Shown: positions 29,998-39,769, counted from the first letter of the stretch. The stretch is 45,705 bases of DNA from Clostridiales bacterium (GCA_012841635.1 DUUJ01000051.1:1-45705), one strand, 5' to 3'. The notes: generated from the sequence alone by a model not told the origin. Translations and numbers: made by a program.

Positions 29998-31449
29998 TTA
30001 TCTCGCCTTTCTCCATGTCGCAGGAGAGAAAAGCAGCAGCACCGGGAATATCTCGAGACGGCCTATCAGCATATCCGCGCCAAGAACAAGCTTGCTGAAT
30101 ACCGAATATCCTGAGAAGTTGCCCGCCGGCCCGACAGCGCCGAGACCGGGAGCGACATTGTTTAAAGCGGCGGAAACGGCTGTGAAGTTGGTTGTAAAGT
30201 CAAGGTTGTCGACCGAAATCAAAATAAGAGAGAATGCGAATATCAGACTGTAAATCCCGACATAGACCCTGACTCCGCGGGCAATATCCCCGCTGATGAT
30301 TTTTCCGGAAATCCTCATCTGCTTTACGCTTTTCGGATGGATCATTTTTCTTATCGCAAGGCGGGTTGACTTAAACAATATAATAATCCGGCTGACCTTA
30401 AGCCCTCCGCCGGTCGAACCGGCGCAGGCGCCGATAAACATCAGCAGTATGATAACCGTCTTTGAAAGCCCGGGCCAGAGGTTATAATCGGTTGTCGTAA
30501 AGCCGGAACTCGATATGATCGACCCGACGTGAAATGCTGCTTTATGCAGCGCTTCATCGTAATGCGGATATATGTGCCGTAGATCGAACATTATAATCAG
30601 GATGGAAACAGCTATTATCGCAAGATAAGTCAGCGATTCCTCGTCGAGGAAAAATGCTTTTAAATCCCCCGAGAGCAAAAGAAAATACATCGAGAAACTG
30701 ATCCCGAAAAGTATCATGAAGACCGTGATTATTATCTGCTGCGCGACGGTGTATGAAGCGCAGCTGTCCGCGAGAACGCCGATGCCGCCGGTGCCGGCGG
30801 TACCGAAAGAGATACAGACTGCATCGAATACCGGCATATCGAAGATTATCAGAAGACCGGTCATTATAACAGTCATCACAATATAAATGGTGTAAAGAAT
30901 GCGGGCATTGCTGCGCATCTTCGGGACCAGCTTGGCGACCGACGGTCCGGGGCTTTCCGCCTTCATTATATGCAGACCGGTACCGCTGTCGGCGCTGCGC
31001 GGCATAACGGCGATTATGAATATCAGCACTCCCATCCCGCCGAGCCAGTTTGTAAAGCATCGCCAATACTGCATGCTCCGGGGCAGAGCTTCAATGTCGG
31101 TAAGCGCGGTCGCGCCGGTGGTCGTAAATCCGGATATGCACTCGAATAACGCATCTATATAGTTTGGTATTGAGCCGCTTAAGTAAAAAGGCAGCGCGCC
31201 GACAACAGAAAGCACGATCCAGGCAAGCGCGACGGTAACATAACCCTCTTTTGCGTAAACCTTATTGAAATCGGCTTTCAATATGATTCCGCCGGCGCCG
31301 AGCAGAAAACAAAAGGCTATTGTCTCGGCAAAAGAGATTACCGACGCTCTTTCGTGAAGCACCGCGGCAATTATCATGGGCGGAATCATGAATACTCCCT
31401 CAAGAGCGAGCATATATCCGATATATTTCAGAAGAACTCTTTTATTTAT
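29998..31449 (-). CDS. trkH: TrkH family potassium uptake protein (copy B), apparent AUA start (ORF track opens at TTG 31464)
   Basis: GFTTTGATAL, CAGSTGGGLKVSRIIIL selectivity-filter-like segments; start reasoned from SD position and paralog comparison. Confidence 0.88.
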   Translation of the reverse strand: MNKRVLLKYIGYMLALEGVFMIPPMIIAAVLHERASVISFAETIAFCFLLGAGGIILKADFNKVYAKEGYVTVALAWIVLSVVGALPFYLSGSIPNYIDALFECISGFTTTGATALTDIEALPRSMQYWRCFTNWLGGMGVLIFIIAVMPRSADSGTGLHIMKAESPGPSVAKLVPKMRSNARILYTIYIVMTVIMTGLLIIFDMPVFDAVCISFGTAGTGGIGVLADSCASYTVAQQIIITVFMILFGISFSMYFLLLSGDLKAFFLDEESLTYLAIIAVSILIIMFDLRHIYPHYDEALHKAAFHVGSIISSSGFTTTDYNLWPGLSKTVIILLMFIGACAGSTGGGLKVSRIIILFKSTRLAIRKMIHPKSVKQMRISGKIISGDIARGVRVYVGIYSLIFAFSLILISVDNLDFTTNFTAVSAALNNVAPGLGAVGPAGNFSGYSVFSKLVLGADMLIGRLEIFPVLLLFSPATWRKAR

Positions 31450-31546
31450 GAAATTTCCCTCCAATCAACCGAAGATTGTTTTTTTAATATAGTCATATCG
31501 GAAGGCTGTTTAATAACATTGAGTTAAAGATATCAATACTGATATT

Positions 31547-32995
31547 TTACACCGCCCTTCTCCATGTGCCGGGAGAGAAAAGCAGCAGCATCGGGAACAA
31601 TTCGAGACGGCCTATCAGCATATCCGCGCTCAGAACAAGCTTGCTCAAAATCGAATAACCGGCGAAATTGCTTGTCGGCCCGACACCGCCGAGACCGGGT
31701 CCCACATTGTTTATTGTTGCCGCAACGGCGGTAAAGTTGGTGGTAAAATCGAAATCATCGATTGAAATCAGCAGAAGCGACAGCGCGTATATTATACAGT
31801 AAACAACAATGTAGATGTTGACACCGTGAACTACGCTGATGTCAACAGTCTTTCGGGATAGTCTGACATGCTTTACGCTTCGCGGATGGATCATCTTCTT
31901 TAACGTACGGCGGGAAGATTTAAGCAGTATAAGGATACGGCTTACCTTCAGTCCGCCGCCGGTCGAACCGGCGCTGGCGCCGATGAACATAAGCGTTACA
32001 AGTATGGTTTTGGAAAGCTCCGGCCATTTATTGAAGTCGGTCGTTGCGAAGCCGGAAGTCGTTATTATCGATCCTACCTGAAACGCCGAATCCTTCAGCG
32101 CCTCTCCCCAGGTTGAGTAAAAACCGCGGATATTGAACATGATAATCAATGTCGAGACGGCTATTATCGCAAGGTAGGTCATCGTCTCCTCATCACGGAA
32201 CACCGCTTTGATGTTTCCGATCAGCAAAAGGAAATATATCGAGAAATTGATCCCAAAAAGAATCATAAAAACAGTGATTATTATCTGCTGAGCCGAGGTG
32301 TATGACGCGCAGCTGTCGGCTAAAATCCCGAATCCTCCGGTTCCGGCGGTGCCGAAAGTGATACAGACGGCGTCAAACGCCGGCATCTTAAATATAATCA
32401 GCAATATTGCCATTATTATGGTCATCGCCACATAAATGCTATAGAGGATTCTTGCGTTGCTGCGCATCTTCGGAACGAACTTGCCTACCGAAGGACCGGG
32501 GCTTTCCGCTCTCAGTATATGAAAACCGGCGCTGCCGGCATTGAGAGGCATTATCGCAAGGACAAACACCAGAACTCCCATACCGCCGAGCCAGTGTGTA
32601 AAGCTGCGCCAATAGAGCATGCTCCGCGGAAGCGCTTCTACATTTTTCAAGATACTTGCGCCGGTGGTGGTAAATCCGGAAACGCACTCAAAAATAGCGT
32701 CTATATAGTTAGGTATCGAGCCGCTTAAAGTAAAAGGCAGCGCGCCGACGAGAGACAGCAGAATCCAGGCAAGCGCCACGGTTACATAGCCCTCTTTTGC
32801 GTATACTTTATTAAAGTCAGCTTTTAAAATAATACCCGCGGCTCCGATTATAAGACATAAGCCGATAACCTCCGCAAAAGCTATGACGGAAGCTTTTTCG
32901 CCGAGCACTGCAGCTATTATCAGCGCCGGAATCATGAAAGCTCCCTCAAGAGCAAGCATATATCCGATATATTTAAAAACAATTTTTTTATTTAT
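31547..32995 (-). CDS. trkH: TrkH family potassium uptake protein (copy A), apparent AUA start (ORF track opens at 33028)
   Basis: Very similar to the adjacent copy B; GFTTTGASIL, ASAGSTGGGLKVSRILIL; start reasoned as for copy B. Confidence 0.88.
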   Translation of the reverse strand: MNKKIVFKYIGYMLALEGAFMIPALIIAAVLGEKASVIAFAEVIGLCLIIGAAGIILKADFNKVYAKEGYVTVALAWILLSLVGALPFTLSGSIPNYIDAIFECVSGFTTTGASILKNVEALPRSMLYWRSFTHWLGGMGVLVFVLAIMPLNAGSAGFHILRAESPGPSVGKFVPKMRSNARILYSIYVAMTIIMAILLIIFKMPAFDAVCITFGTAGTGGFGILADSCASYTSAQQIIITVFMILFGINFSIYFLLLIGNIKAVFRDEETMTYLAIIAVSTLIIMFNIRGFYSTWGEALKDSAFQVGSIITTSGFATTDFNKWPELSKTILVTLMFIGASAGSTGGGLKVSRILILLKSSRRTLKKMIHPRSVKHVRLSRKTVDISVVHGVNIYIVVYCIIYALSLLLISIDDFDFTTNFTAVAATINNVGPGLGGVGPTSNFAGYSILSKLVLSADMLIGRLELFPMLLLFSPGTWRRAV

Positions 32996-33050
32996 AAAAA
33001 TCACTCCAATCGGCAGGATAAGAGACAAACCCGCTTAAAACTCAGATATT

Positions 33051-34415
33051 TTATTCACTGTCGGTGAAGATGTCATTCAGCTCGAATATGGTATGCTCAG
33101 CCGTTGTTACGATTATAACCGTATCGCCCTTCTGCAGGTAATCGGCTCCGTGCGGGAATATGACATTTCCCATCCTTGTAATGCAGGCAACGAGCAGATC
33201 CTTTCGCAGCGGGATCTTGCTGAAGGGCTCGCCGAGGTGCATCGTATCATCGCTGACTTCAAATTCGATAGCCTCGGCTTTTTCGTCGACTATGCGGTGA
33301 AGAGTGACCGCCGAGCCCCCGCTGCTGGACATCGCGCGGACATAGCGCAGGATATCGGTGGTTATAAGTTCCTTCGGGCAGACGGTTGAGCCGATGCCCT
33401 TGTCGGCAAAAAGAAAGTTATATTCGTTGTTATCCAATTTGGTAATCGTTTTAGGGACTCCCGCCTTGGAAGAAAACATCGAGATGACTATATTCATCTC
33501 GTCGACATCGGTGAGCGTCACGACGGCGTCGGTTTCATCTATCCGCTCGGCTCTCAGGACATCGTGCGAGCTGCCGTCATCGTTGATTACAAGAGCCTTC
33601 GGAAGCCGTTCGGCAAGCTCGTTTGCCCGCTCTTCGTCTATTTCAATTATCTTGACGCCTATTCCGACATTCAAAAGGTCATCGGCGAGATATTCGGCTA
33701 TTGTCGAGCCGCCGATTATCATTACATTCCGGATTTTCTGAACATCAAGCTCAAGCTGCTTAATGACCTTCGCAAGGTCGCGGCGGGAGGCGGTGATCGT
33801 GATCTTATCGCCTGCTCGGAAGACAAAGCCGCCTCGCGGGATTATAACTTCTCCGTTTCGCTCGACGGCGCAGACAAGGATATGCCGGCGCAGCTCCCCC
33901 TTCATATCATCTATGCGGCGGTTGGCAAGCGAATTTTTTTCGTCAAGCAGAAGCTCGACAAGCTCAACGCGGCCTTTGGCAAATGCGTCAAGATTGAGAA
34001 ATGACGGGAACTCAATCGAACGGAAGATCTGATGCGCTGTCATCAGCTCCGGGTTTATCGCCATCGAAAGTCCCAAATCCTCGCGAAGATACTGGATCTG
34101 CTGATTGTATTCGGCATTCCGGACCCTTGAAATGGTGTGGCTGCAGCCGAGTTTTTTCGCAAGAATGCAGCAAAGAAGGTTGGTCTCGTCGTTTGAGGTC
34201 ACCGCCACCATGAGATCGCAGTTTCCTATGTCCGCTTCGCGCTGCACTTCAAGCGACGCGCCGTTTCCGACGACAACAAGGACATCGAGCCGCTCCTGAG
34301 CATGCTGCAGAACATCCTGGTCCGAATCTATCAGAACAAGATCGTGTCCTTCTTTGGAAAGTTGTCTGGCAAGCGTAAATCCGACATTTCCGTCGCCTAT
34401 AATAGCTATTTTCAT
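33051..34415 (-). CDS. trkA: Trk system potassium transport peripheral protein TrkA
   Basis: MKIAIIGDGNVGFTLARQLSKEGHDLVLID, two RCK-N domains and TrkA-C domains. Confidence 0.95.
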   Translation of the reverse strand: MKIAIIGDGNVGFTLARQLSKEGHDLVLIDSDQDVLQHAQERLDVLVVVGNGASLEVQREADIGNCDLMVAVTSNDETNLLCCILAKKLGCSHTISRVRNAEYNQQIQYLREDLGLSMAINPELMTAHQIFRSIEFPSFLNLDAFAKGRVELVELLLDEKNSLANRRIDDMKGELRRHILVCAVERNGEVIIPRGGFVFRAGDKITITASRRDLAKVIKQLELDVQKIRNVMIIGGSTIAEYLADDLLNVGIGVKIIEIDEERANELAERLPKALVINDDGSSHDVLRAERIDETDAVVTLTDVDEMNIVISMFSSKAGVPKTITKLDNNEYNFLFADKGIGSTVCPKELITTDILRYVRAMSSSGGSAVTLHRIVDEKAEAIEFEVSDDTMHLGEPFSKIPLRKDLLVACITRMGNVIFPHGADYLQKGDTVIIVTTAEHTIFELNDIFTDSE

Positions 34416-34463
34416 ATAAATTCGTCTTTCTTCTATGTGAATATATCACAACGCGGTTTAGAA

Positions 34464-35027
34464 TTAATCGCGTATTTTCCTTTCGGTTTTTAAGATCGCC
34501 TCGTATGCGCGTATGATTCCGTCGCCGAATCCGTTTTCGTTGTCGAGTATCAGGTCGGCGTATTTCGACGAAGGGATCGAATATTCCCTTTCCCTGTATC
34601 TTACGGTGGCAAGGTAATAATCCGCTATCTGTTCGAGCGTCTGATTCTTTATTATCAGGTTGCGTTTTATGCGGCGGTACAGCCGGGTTTCGATGGCTGC
34701 GGTAACATAAATTTTATAATCGCAGAGCTCGCGCAGCTCATCGATGCAGAAAAGAAAGGCTCCGTCTAAAATCAGATATTTGAATCCGCTTGATATTTCG
34801 TTTTTTATAAAATCATATGCCGCCGCGCGGTCGATCGAGTCGGGGTGATTCCAGTCGGGGTATTCCTTTCCGTCAAGCGGGGAAATTATCCTGGGCAGCT
34901 CTTTTTTATAAAACTTGTCGAGAAGTATGCAGGAAGTGTTTTCTCCCAAAAGCGGCATAAGCTGTTCGCAAAGCGTCGATTTGCCGCTTGCCGAAGCTCC
35001 GGATATGCCGATCACAAATGCTTTCAT
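34464..35027 (-). CDS. Uridine kinase-like P-loop nucleoside kinase
   Basis: GISGASASGKSTLCEQL Walker A; DWNHPDSID motif. Confidence 0.8.
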   Translation of the reverse strand: MKAFVIGISGASASGKSTLCEQLMPLLGENTSCILLDKFYKKELPRIISPLDGKEYPDWNHPDSIDRAAAYDFIKNEISSGFKYLILDGAFLFCIDELRELCDYKIYVTAAIETRLYRRIKRNLIIKNQTLEQIADYYLATVRYREREYSIPSSKYADLILDNENGFGDGIIRAYEAILKTERKIRD

Positions 35028-35138
35028 GTGTGTTTCTTACCTTATTTTGTTTTTGGATTATTATGTGACTGCGGTGAAATATTGTATATATAAAACCGGA
35101 TGATTTCTGAAACATTGACGATAAATGTTGCGAAACAC

Positions 35139-35167
35139 TTGACAAAATCACTTATATAGGGTAAAAT
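35139..35167 (+). promoter_or_regulatory. Promoter of the sugar isomerase gene
   Basis: TTGACA (35139-35144), 17-bp spacer, TAAAAT (35162-35167). Confidence 0.7.
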
Positions 35168-35204
35168 AAGACTAATCAATCATGTGATTCACGGAGGTAT
35201 CAAT

Positions 35205-36005
35205 ATGTTTACTTTATCCATTGCAGGCGGCTGGCTGCCCGGCAACTACTACGAAAGATACGCAGCGGCCAAAAAATACGGCTTCAAGGCGCTTGAGATG
35301 CTCGGCTGGACCGGACTCGATCTCGACCGCGCAAGAAACGCAATCGACGAGAGCGGCGTGGCGCTTTCCGCCATTCTGACCCAGTCGACGGATCCCGAAA
35401 TTCAGAAGAAGCTGGACAACAGCCACGGCATCGTCTGGGAAGACCTTTACGATGACTACGTAAAGGCGATGACCGAGACCATCAACGCCGCAGTTAAACT
35501 CAACTGCCGTCAGGTAGTCGCGGTTTCCGGAAACGAGCGCAAGGATGTCGAAAGATACACTCAGCACCTTAATATCGTCAAAGCTCTGACCCGCGTGGCT
35601 CCGATCGCCGAAGACGCCGGAGTTACCATCGTTCTCGAGCCGCTCAACATCCTCGTCGACCATATGGGCTATTATCTTGTAACTTCAAAGGAAGGCTTTG
35701 ATGTCATCCGCGAAGTCGGCAGCCCGAATGTCAGGCTGCTCTATGACGTTTATCATCAGCAGATCTCCGAAGGAAACATTATCAACAATATCAAAAACAA
35801 TGTCGATCTGATAGGACACATCCATCTGGGCGACGTCCCCGGACGCAGAGAACCCGGAACCGGCGAAATCAATTACCGCAATGTCTTCAAAGCCATCTGC
35901 GAATCCGGCTATACAAAATACGCCGCTCTCGAGTGCGGACTTACCACCGACCTTGAGACCGGTGTCAAGAACATGCGCGCTCTTACCGACGGATACGCCG
36001 ACTGA
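35205..36005 (+). CDS. TIM-barrel sugar isomerase/epimerase (hydroxypyruvate isomerase-like, AP endonuclease family 2)
   Basis: VLEPLNILVDHMGYYLVTSKEGFDVIREVGSPNVRLLYDVYHQQISEGNIINNI; GGAGGT RBS upstream of the ATG at 35205. Confidence 0.9.
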   Translation: MFTLSIAGGWLPGNYYERYAAAKKYGFKALEMLGWTGLDLDRARNAIDESGVALSAILTQSTDPEIQKKLDNSHGIVWEDLYDDYVKAMTETINAAVKLNCRQVVAVSGNERKDVERYTQHLNIVKALTRVAPIAEDAGVTIVLEPLNILVDHMGYYLVTSKEGFDVIREVGSPNVRLLYDVYHQQISEGNIINNIKNNVDLIGHIHLGDVPGRREPGTGEINYRNVFKAICESGYTKYAALECGLTTDLETGVKNMRALTDGYAD

Positions 36006-36019
36006 TTACAGTTTTTTAT

Positions 36020-36057
36020 CGGGATGACGGGGATTTCCCCGCCGTCCCGTTTTTTTA
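36020..36057 (+). terminator. Rho-independent terminator
   Basis: CGGGATGACGGGGA...TCCCCGCCGTCCCG then TTTTTTT. Confidence 0.9.
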
Positions 36058-36061
36058 TGTC

Positions 36062-37042
36062 TTATATATCCAATTCTTCTTTTTCAATCCTGATGCAGGA
36101 GAGAGCGGTGTGTTCGTCCCGCTCGAAAAAGACGCAGATGGAACCGTCCGGATTTATCGCGATATCGGCGTATCCGGCTTTGTCGTATATTATCTTTCTG
36201 CTTTTTGTACCGAGCCCGTCATTTGACAGTCGGGTGATGCAGAGCTGTCTGCGTTCCTTATCCGAATAACAGTTGACAAAATATATGTCATCACCGCGCC
36301 GGCAGGTTGAGCCGAAGCAGACGGGGTCGACTAGTTCTTCGTCGAATTTCGGTTCGGTGAACCTTCCGTCTTTTTCGTATACATATCCGCGGCGGCGCTC
36401 CGGCGAAACGTTGCGGAGATTGAAAATTATTCTGCCGTCGGGAAGGGCTGTCGCGGCAGTCTCGCTTGGATCTTTGAGACAGCCTTTTATATACTCCCTT
36501 GCGGGATACCATTTGCCGTTTTCGCAATAAAGCGCGCTTACGACCGACGGGGCGTGCGGCCGAGGAGCGCCGGGGGTTCCTTCCCCGTTTGCCATCCAGA
36601 GAGGAACTATCATCCTTCCGTCCGAGATGATGCCGTGACCGGGCCCCGGGGCTATGATATTGTGAGGCCAAAGCTTCTGCAAAGCGTCTGCCGCGTCTAT
36701 CCGTTCCGGTTTCGAGTAGGTTTTGCCTTTATCGTCGGAATATATGGTATAAATATCGTAATAATCGATTGCATATATTAATCTCAGACGGTTTCCTTCG
36801 GCAATAAGCGTCGGGTTATTGACAGCCAGATTTTCGGAGAAAGCCGGCTGGCGATAATATCCCCAGGTAAGACCGCCGTCTTCGCTGACAGCCGTTTCAA
36901 TGGCTCGGGTATCCCAGTCGCTGAGCGTTACCCGGCACTCATAGGCGCATACCAGTGTTCCGCAGTCAAGCGAAACTATGGCGGGTATTCTGTGCCAGCC
37001 AAAGCCGTGCTCCCCTCGCCGTATTACATCTGTAATTACCAT
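36062..37042 (-). CDS. Sialidase/neuraminidase-like BNR-repeat protein (exo-alpha-sialidase family)
   Basis: Asp-box-like SEDGGLTWG and SDDKGKTY; no signal peptide. Confidence 0.8.
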   Translation of the reverse strand: MVITDVIRRGEHGFGWHRIPAIVSLDCGTLVCAYECRVTLSDWDTRAIETAVSEDGGLTWGYYRQPAFSENLAVNNPTLIAEGNRLRLIYAIDYYDIYTIYSDDKGKTYSKPERIDAADALQKLWPHNIIAPGPGHGIISDGRMIVPLWMANGEGTPGAPRPHAPSVVSALYCENGKWYPAREYIKGCLKDPSETAATALPDGRIIFNLRNVSPERRRGYVYEKDGRFTEPKFDEELVDPVCFGSTCRRGDDIYFVNCYSDKERRQLCITRLSNDGLGTKSRKIIYDKAGYADIAINPDGSICVFFERDEHTALSCIRIEKEELDI

Positions 37043-37110
37043 CGGAACTGTCCTCCTGCATATTAATTGATATTTATTATCATAAGGACGAAAGCCGTCG
37101 TTGTTTTATA

Positions 37111-37139
37111 ATTATATCACAGAAAATATTGTTTTTCAA
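37111..37139 (-). promoter_or_regulatory. Promoter of the sialidase-like gene
   Basis: Minus strand TTGAAA, 17-bp spacer, TATAAT. Confidence 0.7.
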
Positions 37140-37230
37140 GAAGCGTGGATATATTTTTAGCATCTCCCGCTTGAATTTTCCCGCGGTGTATGGTATTATG
37201 TTTTAAATTGGAATTACGGAACACGGAATC

Positions 37231-38190
37231 ATGTCGGAAAAACTATCGAAAAATACCGGGAAAGCCGGAAAAACAAGAAAAAAGTTTATAAAAGCGGCTG
37301 ACATTTTCAGGGCGGCGCTGTTTTTTGCCTTGATAATCTTCGGTGCGGTTTATTACTACACCCATCCCGAGGCGGCGATACCGAAGCCGGGTGTCGGCGC
37401 TGTAAATAGAGTCGGCCGTGATTCGCTAGTCATCAGCTTTATTGATGTCGGTCAGGGGGATTCGACTCTTATTATAGCTCCGGGCGATGAAGCGATGCTT
37501 ATCGATACCGGGATGCGGGATAAATTTTCAAATGTCGAAAATGAACTTAAGAAAAACGGAGTCACGGCGCTGAAGTATCTCGTTCTTACTCATCCTCATG
37601 ACGATCATATCGGCGGCGCGTCGGAAATACTTGAGCGGTTTGAAGTAAGCGAAGTCATTATGCTGAAAACCGCCGTCGATTCGCCGGCGTATTCAAATCT
37701 CATCCGCGCGATGTCGGAATCGAATACTGCGGCGGTATATCCTTCGCCGGGGGATAAATTTTCTTTGGGTGAAGCCGAATTCACAATTCTCACCTCAGCT
37801 TCGGCGGTTTATGAGGACATGAACGACGCATCGATGATGCTGAGACTTGTCTGTAAAGACACGTCCGCCGTCTTCACGGGAGACGCCGGGGAGATTCCGG
37901 AGGGGGAAATAATCGACGCCTTCGGCGCATCTTCGCTCAAATCGGATGTTCTTAAAGTCGGTCATCACGGTTCCTCATCGTCGACTTCGGCAAGATTTCT
38001 TCAAGCCGTACAGCCGGATTTTGCCGTAATAAGCTGCGAAAAGAACAACGATTACGGTCATCCGCACGGAATAACGCTGCGCAAACTAACCGATATCGGC
38101 GCGCAGATTTACAGAACCGACATTTCCGGGACCGTTACCCTGATAAGCGACGGAAAAGAGTTTACATATTACGAAGCTGCCGAAGACTGA
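37231..38190 (+). CDS. Membrane-anchored MBL-fold hydrolase (ComEC C-terminal-like)
   Basis: N-terminal TM; FIDVGQGDSTLI, LTHPHDDHIGG, FTGDAGE, LKVGHHGSSSSTS. Confidence 0.92.
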   Translation: MSEKLSKNTGKAGKTRKKFIKAADIFRAALFFALIIFGAVYYYTHPEAAIPKPGVGAVNRVGRDSLVISFIDVGQGDSTLIIAPGDEAMLIDTGMRDKFSNVENELKKNGVTALKYLVLTHPHDDHIGGASEILERFEVSEVIMLKTAVDSPAYSNLIRAMSESNTAAVYPSPGDKFSLGEAEFTILTSASAVYEDMNDASMMLRLVCKDTSAVFTGDAGEIPEGEIIDAFGASSLKSDVLKVGHHGSSSSTSARFLQAVQPDFAVISCEKNNDYGHPHGITLRKLTDIGAQIYRTDISGTVTLISDGKEFTYYEAAED

Positions 38191-38293
38191 TCTCTGCTTT
38201 TTTATTATATTCCTGTTTTTCATTCCTCAATGTGCATATTAACATGAATGTTCTGTTATTACATATTTTTGTTTAATTTTGCTTGACAATATA

Positions 38294-38322
38294 TTGACTT
38301 TAATTTGACAATGTGATATAAT
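38294..38322 (+). promoter_or_regulatory. Promoter of the liv operon flanked by phased TTGAC repeats
   Basis: TTGACT (38294-38299), 17-bp spacer, TATAAT (38317-38322); further TTGACA at 38283 and 38305. Confidence 0.8.
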
Positions 38323-38352
38323 GTTTTTATGATTATTTAAGGAGGTTTTATC

Positions 38353-39537
38353 ATGAAATTTAACAAGTTAATCCGCACAGGCGCGGTTTTGTTGACAGTG
38401 CTGATAGTTGCAGCGGCACTTGCATCCTGCGGCGGCGCCGGCTCATCCGATAAAATAAAACTCGGCGGTATCGGTCCGCTTACCGGCGGCGCGGCTATTT
38501 ACGGTTCCGCCTGCAAAAACGCCGCTGAAATCGCGGTCGAAGAGATCAACGCCCTGGGAGGACTTCAGTTTGCTCTCAACTTCCAGGACGACGAGCACGA
38601 CGCCGAAAAATCGGTAAACGCTTACAACAACCTCAAAGACTGGGGAATGCAGGTTCTGGTCGGGACTACCACTACCACCCCCTGCATCGCCGTTTCCGCC
38701 GAAGCTTACAACGACCACCTCTTTGTCCTTACCCCTTCCGCATCATCGGAAAAGGTAGTTGAACTTGATACCAACGAAGACGGCAGCGTAAACTACAAAG
38801 GCAATACTTTCCAGATGTGCTTCACCGACCCCAACCAAGGATCGGCATCCGCTCAGTATATCAGCGAAAAGGGTCTCGGTTCGAAGATCGCCATTATATA
38901 CAAGAACGATGACCCGTATTCAAAGGGAATATACGAGCGCTTCATCTCAAAAGCCGCCGAGCTTGGAGTAAGCGTTGTTTCGGAAACCAGCTTTACCGAT
39001 GACTCTGCAAACGACTTCTCGGTTCAGCTTTCCCAGGCGCAGGCCGCGGGAGCCGACCTTGTCTTCCTGCCGATGTATTACACTCCGGCTTCCCTTATCC
39101 TGACTCAGGCGCACAACATGAACTACACCCCGAAATTCTTCGGAGTTGACGGTCTTGACGGCATACTCACGATGGAAGGCTTTGATACCTCTCTTGCCGA
39201 GGGCGTTATGCTGCTGACCCCCTTCTCCGCCGACGCTTCAGACGAGCGCACTCAGAACTTCGTCAAGAAATATCAGGAGAAATACGGCGATATACCGAAC
39301 CAGTTCGCCGCCGATACCTATGACGTTGTTTATTCGATCTATCAGGCCTGCAATAACGCCGGGATAACATCTTCAATGAGCCATCAGGAAATCTGCGATA
39401 AGCTTATTGAGCAGTTCACCACAATGACTTATGACGGGCTTACCGGCGCCGGAATGACCTGGGCGCCCTCCGGAATGGTCTCAAAAGAGCCCCGCGGAAT
39501 GATAATCAAAGACGGCGCATATGCCGGTATGGATTGA
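38353..39537 (+). CDS. livK: Branched-chain amino acid-type ABC transporter substrate-binding lipoprotein
   Basis: Lipobox LASCGG; IKLGGIGPLTGGAAIYGSACKNAAEIAVEEINALGG. Confidence 0.93.
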   Translation: MKFNKLIRTGAVLLTVLIVAAALASCGGAGSSDKIKLGGIGPLTGGAAIYGSACKNAAEIAVEEINALGGLQFALNFQDDEHDAEKSVNAYNNLKDWGMQVLVGTTTTTPCIAVSAEAYNDHLFVLTPSASSEKVVELDTNEDGSVNYKGNTFQMCFTDPNQGSASAQYISEKGLGSKIAIIYKNDDPYSKGIYERFISKAAELGVSVVSETSFTDDSANDFSVQLSQAQAAGADLVFLPMYYTPASLILTQAHNMNYTPKFFGVDGLDGILTMEGFDTSLAEGVMLLTPFSADASDERTQNFVKKYQEKYGDIPNQFAADTYDVVYSIYQACNNAGITSSMSHQEICDKLIEQFTTMTYDGLTGAGMTWAPSGMVSKEPRGMIIKDGAYAGMD

Positions 39538-39603
39538 TTTCCGACTTATCTGACGGCTAAGCTCTGATATCTTTTTTCAGTTGTTATTTTAAGATTAAAA
39601 GCT

Positions 39604-39636
39604 TCAGGGCTGTCGTATAATTTACGGCAGCCCTGA
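39604..39636 (+). promoter_or_regulatory. Strong hairpin between livK and livH (attenuator / 3'-end stabiliser)
   Basis: TCAGGGCTG(T)CGTA...TACG(G)CAGCCCTGA, about 14-15 bp stem, weak following U-tract. Confidence 0.75.
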
Positions 39637-39769
39637 TATTTTGAAAACTGTAATATTTTTTCGTTTTAAGCGTGTTTCTGAAATTCCGAATTTCCCTCCG
39701 CAATTCCGTTTTTTCAGTTTCAGACCAATACGCTGCCGACAACAGTTTTAAACGAAAGTGTAAAACAAT

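Larger units (their letters stand above)
29998..33028 (-). repeat. Tandem gene duplication of trkH (two ~1.45 kb diverged direct copies)
   Basis: Long collinear similarity of the two proteins along their full length. Confidence 0.9.

Noticed and set aside
32439-32687. Frame-shifted ORFs within the trkH genes (32439..32687 -, 30554..31066 -) as possible extra genes
   Set aside because: Both trkH reading frames are intact throughout; these are alternate-frame artefacts.
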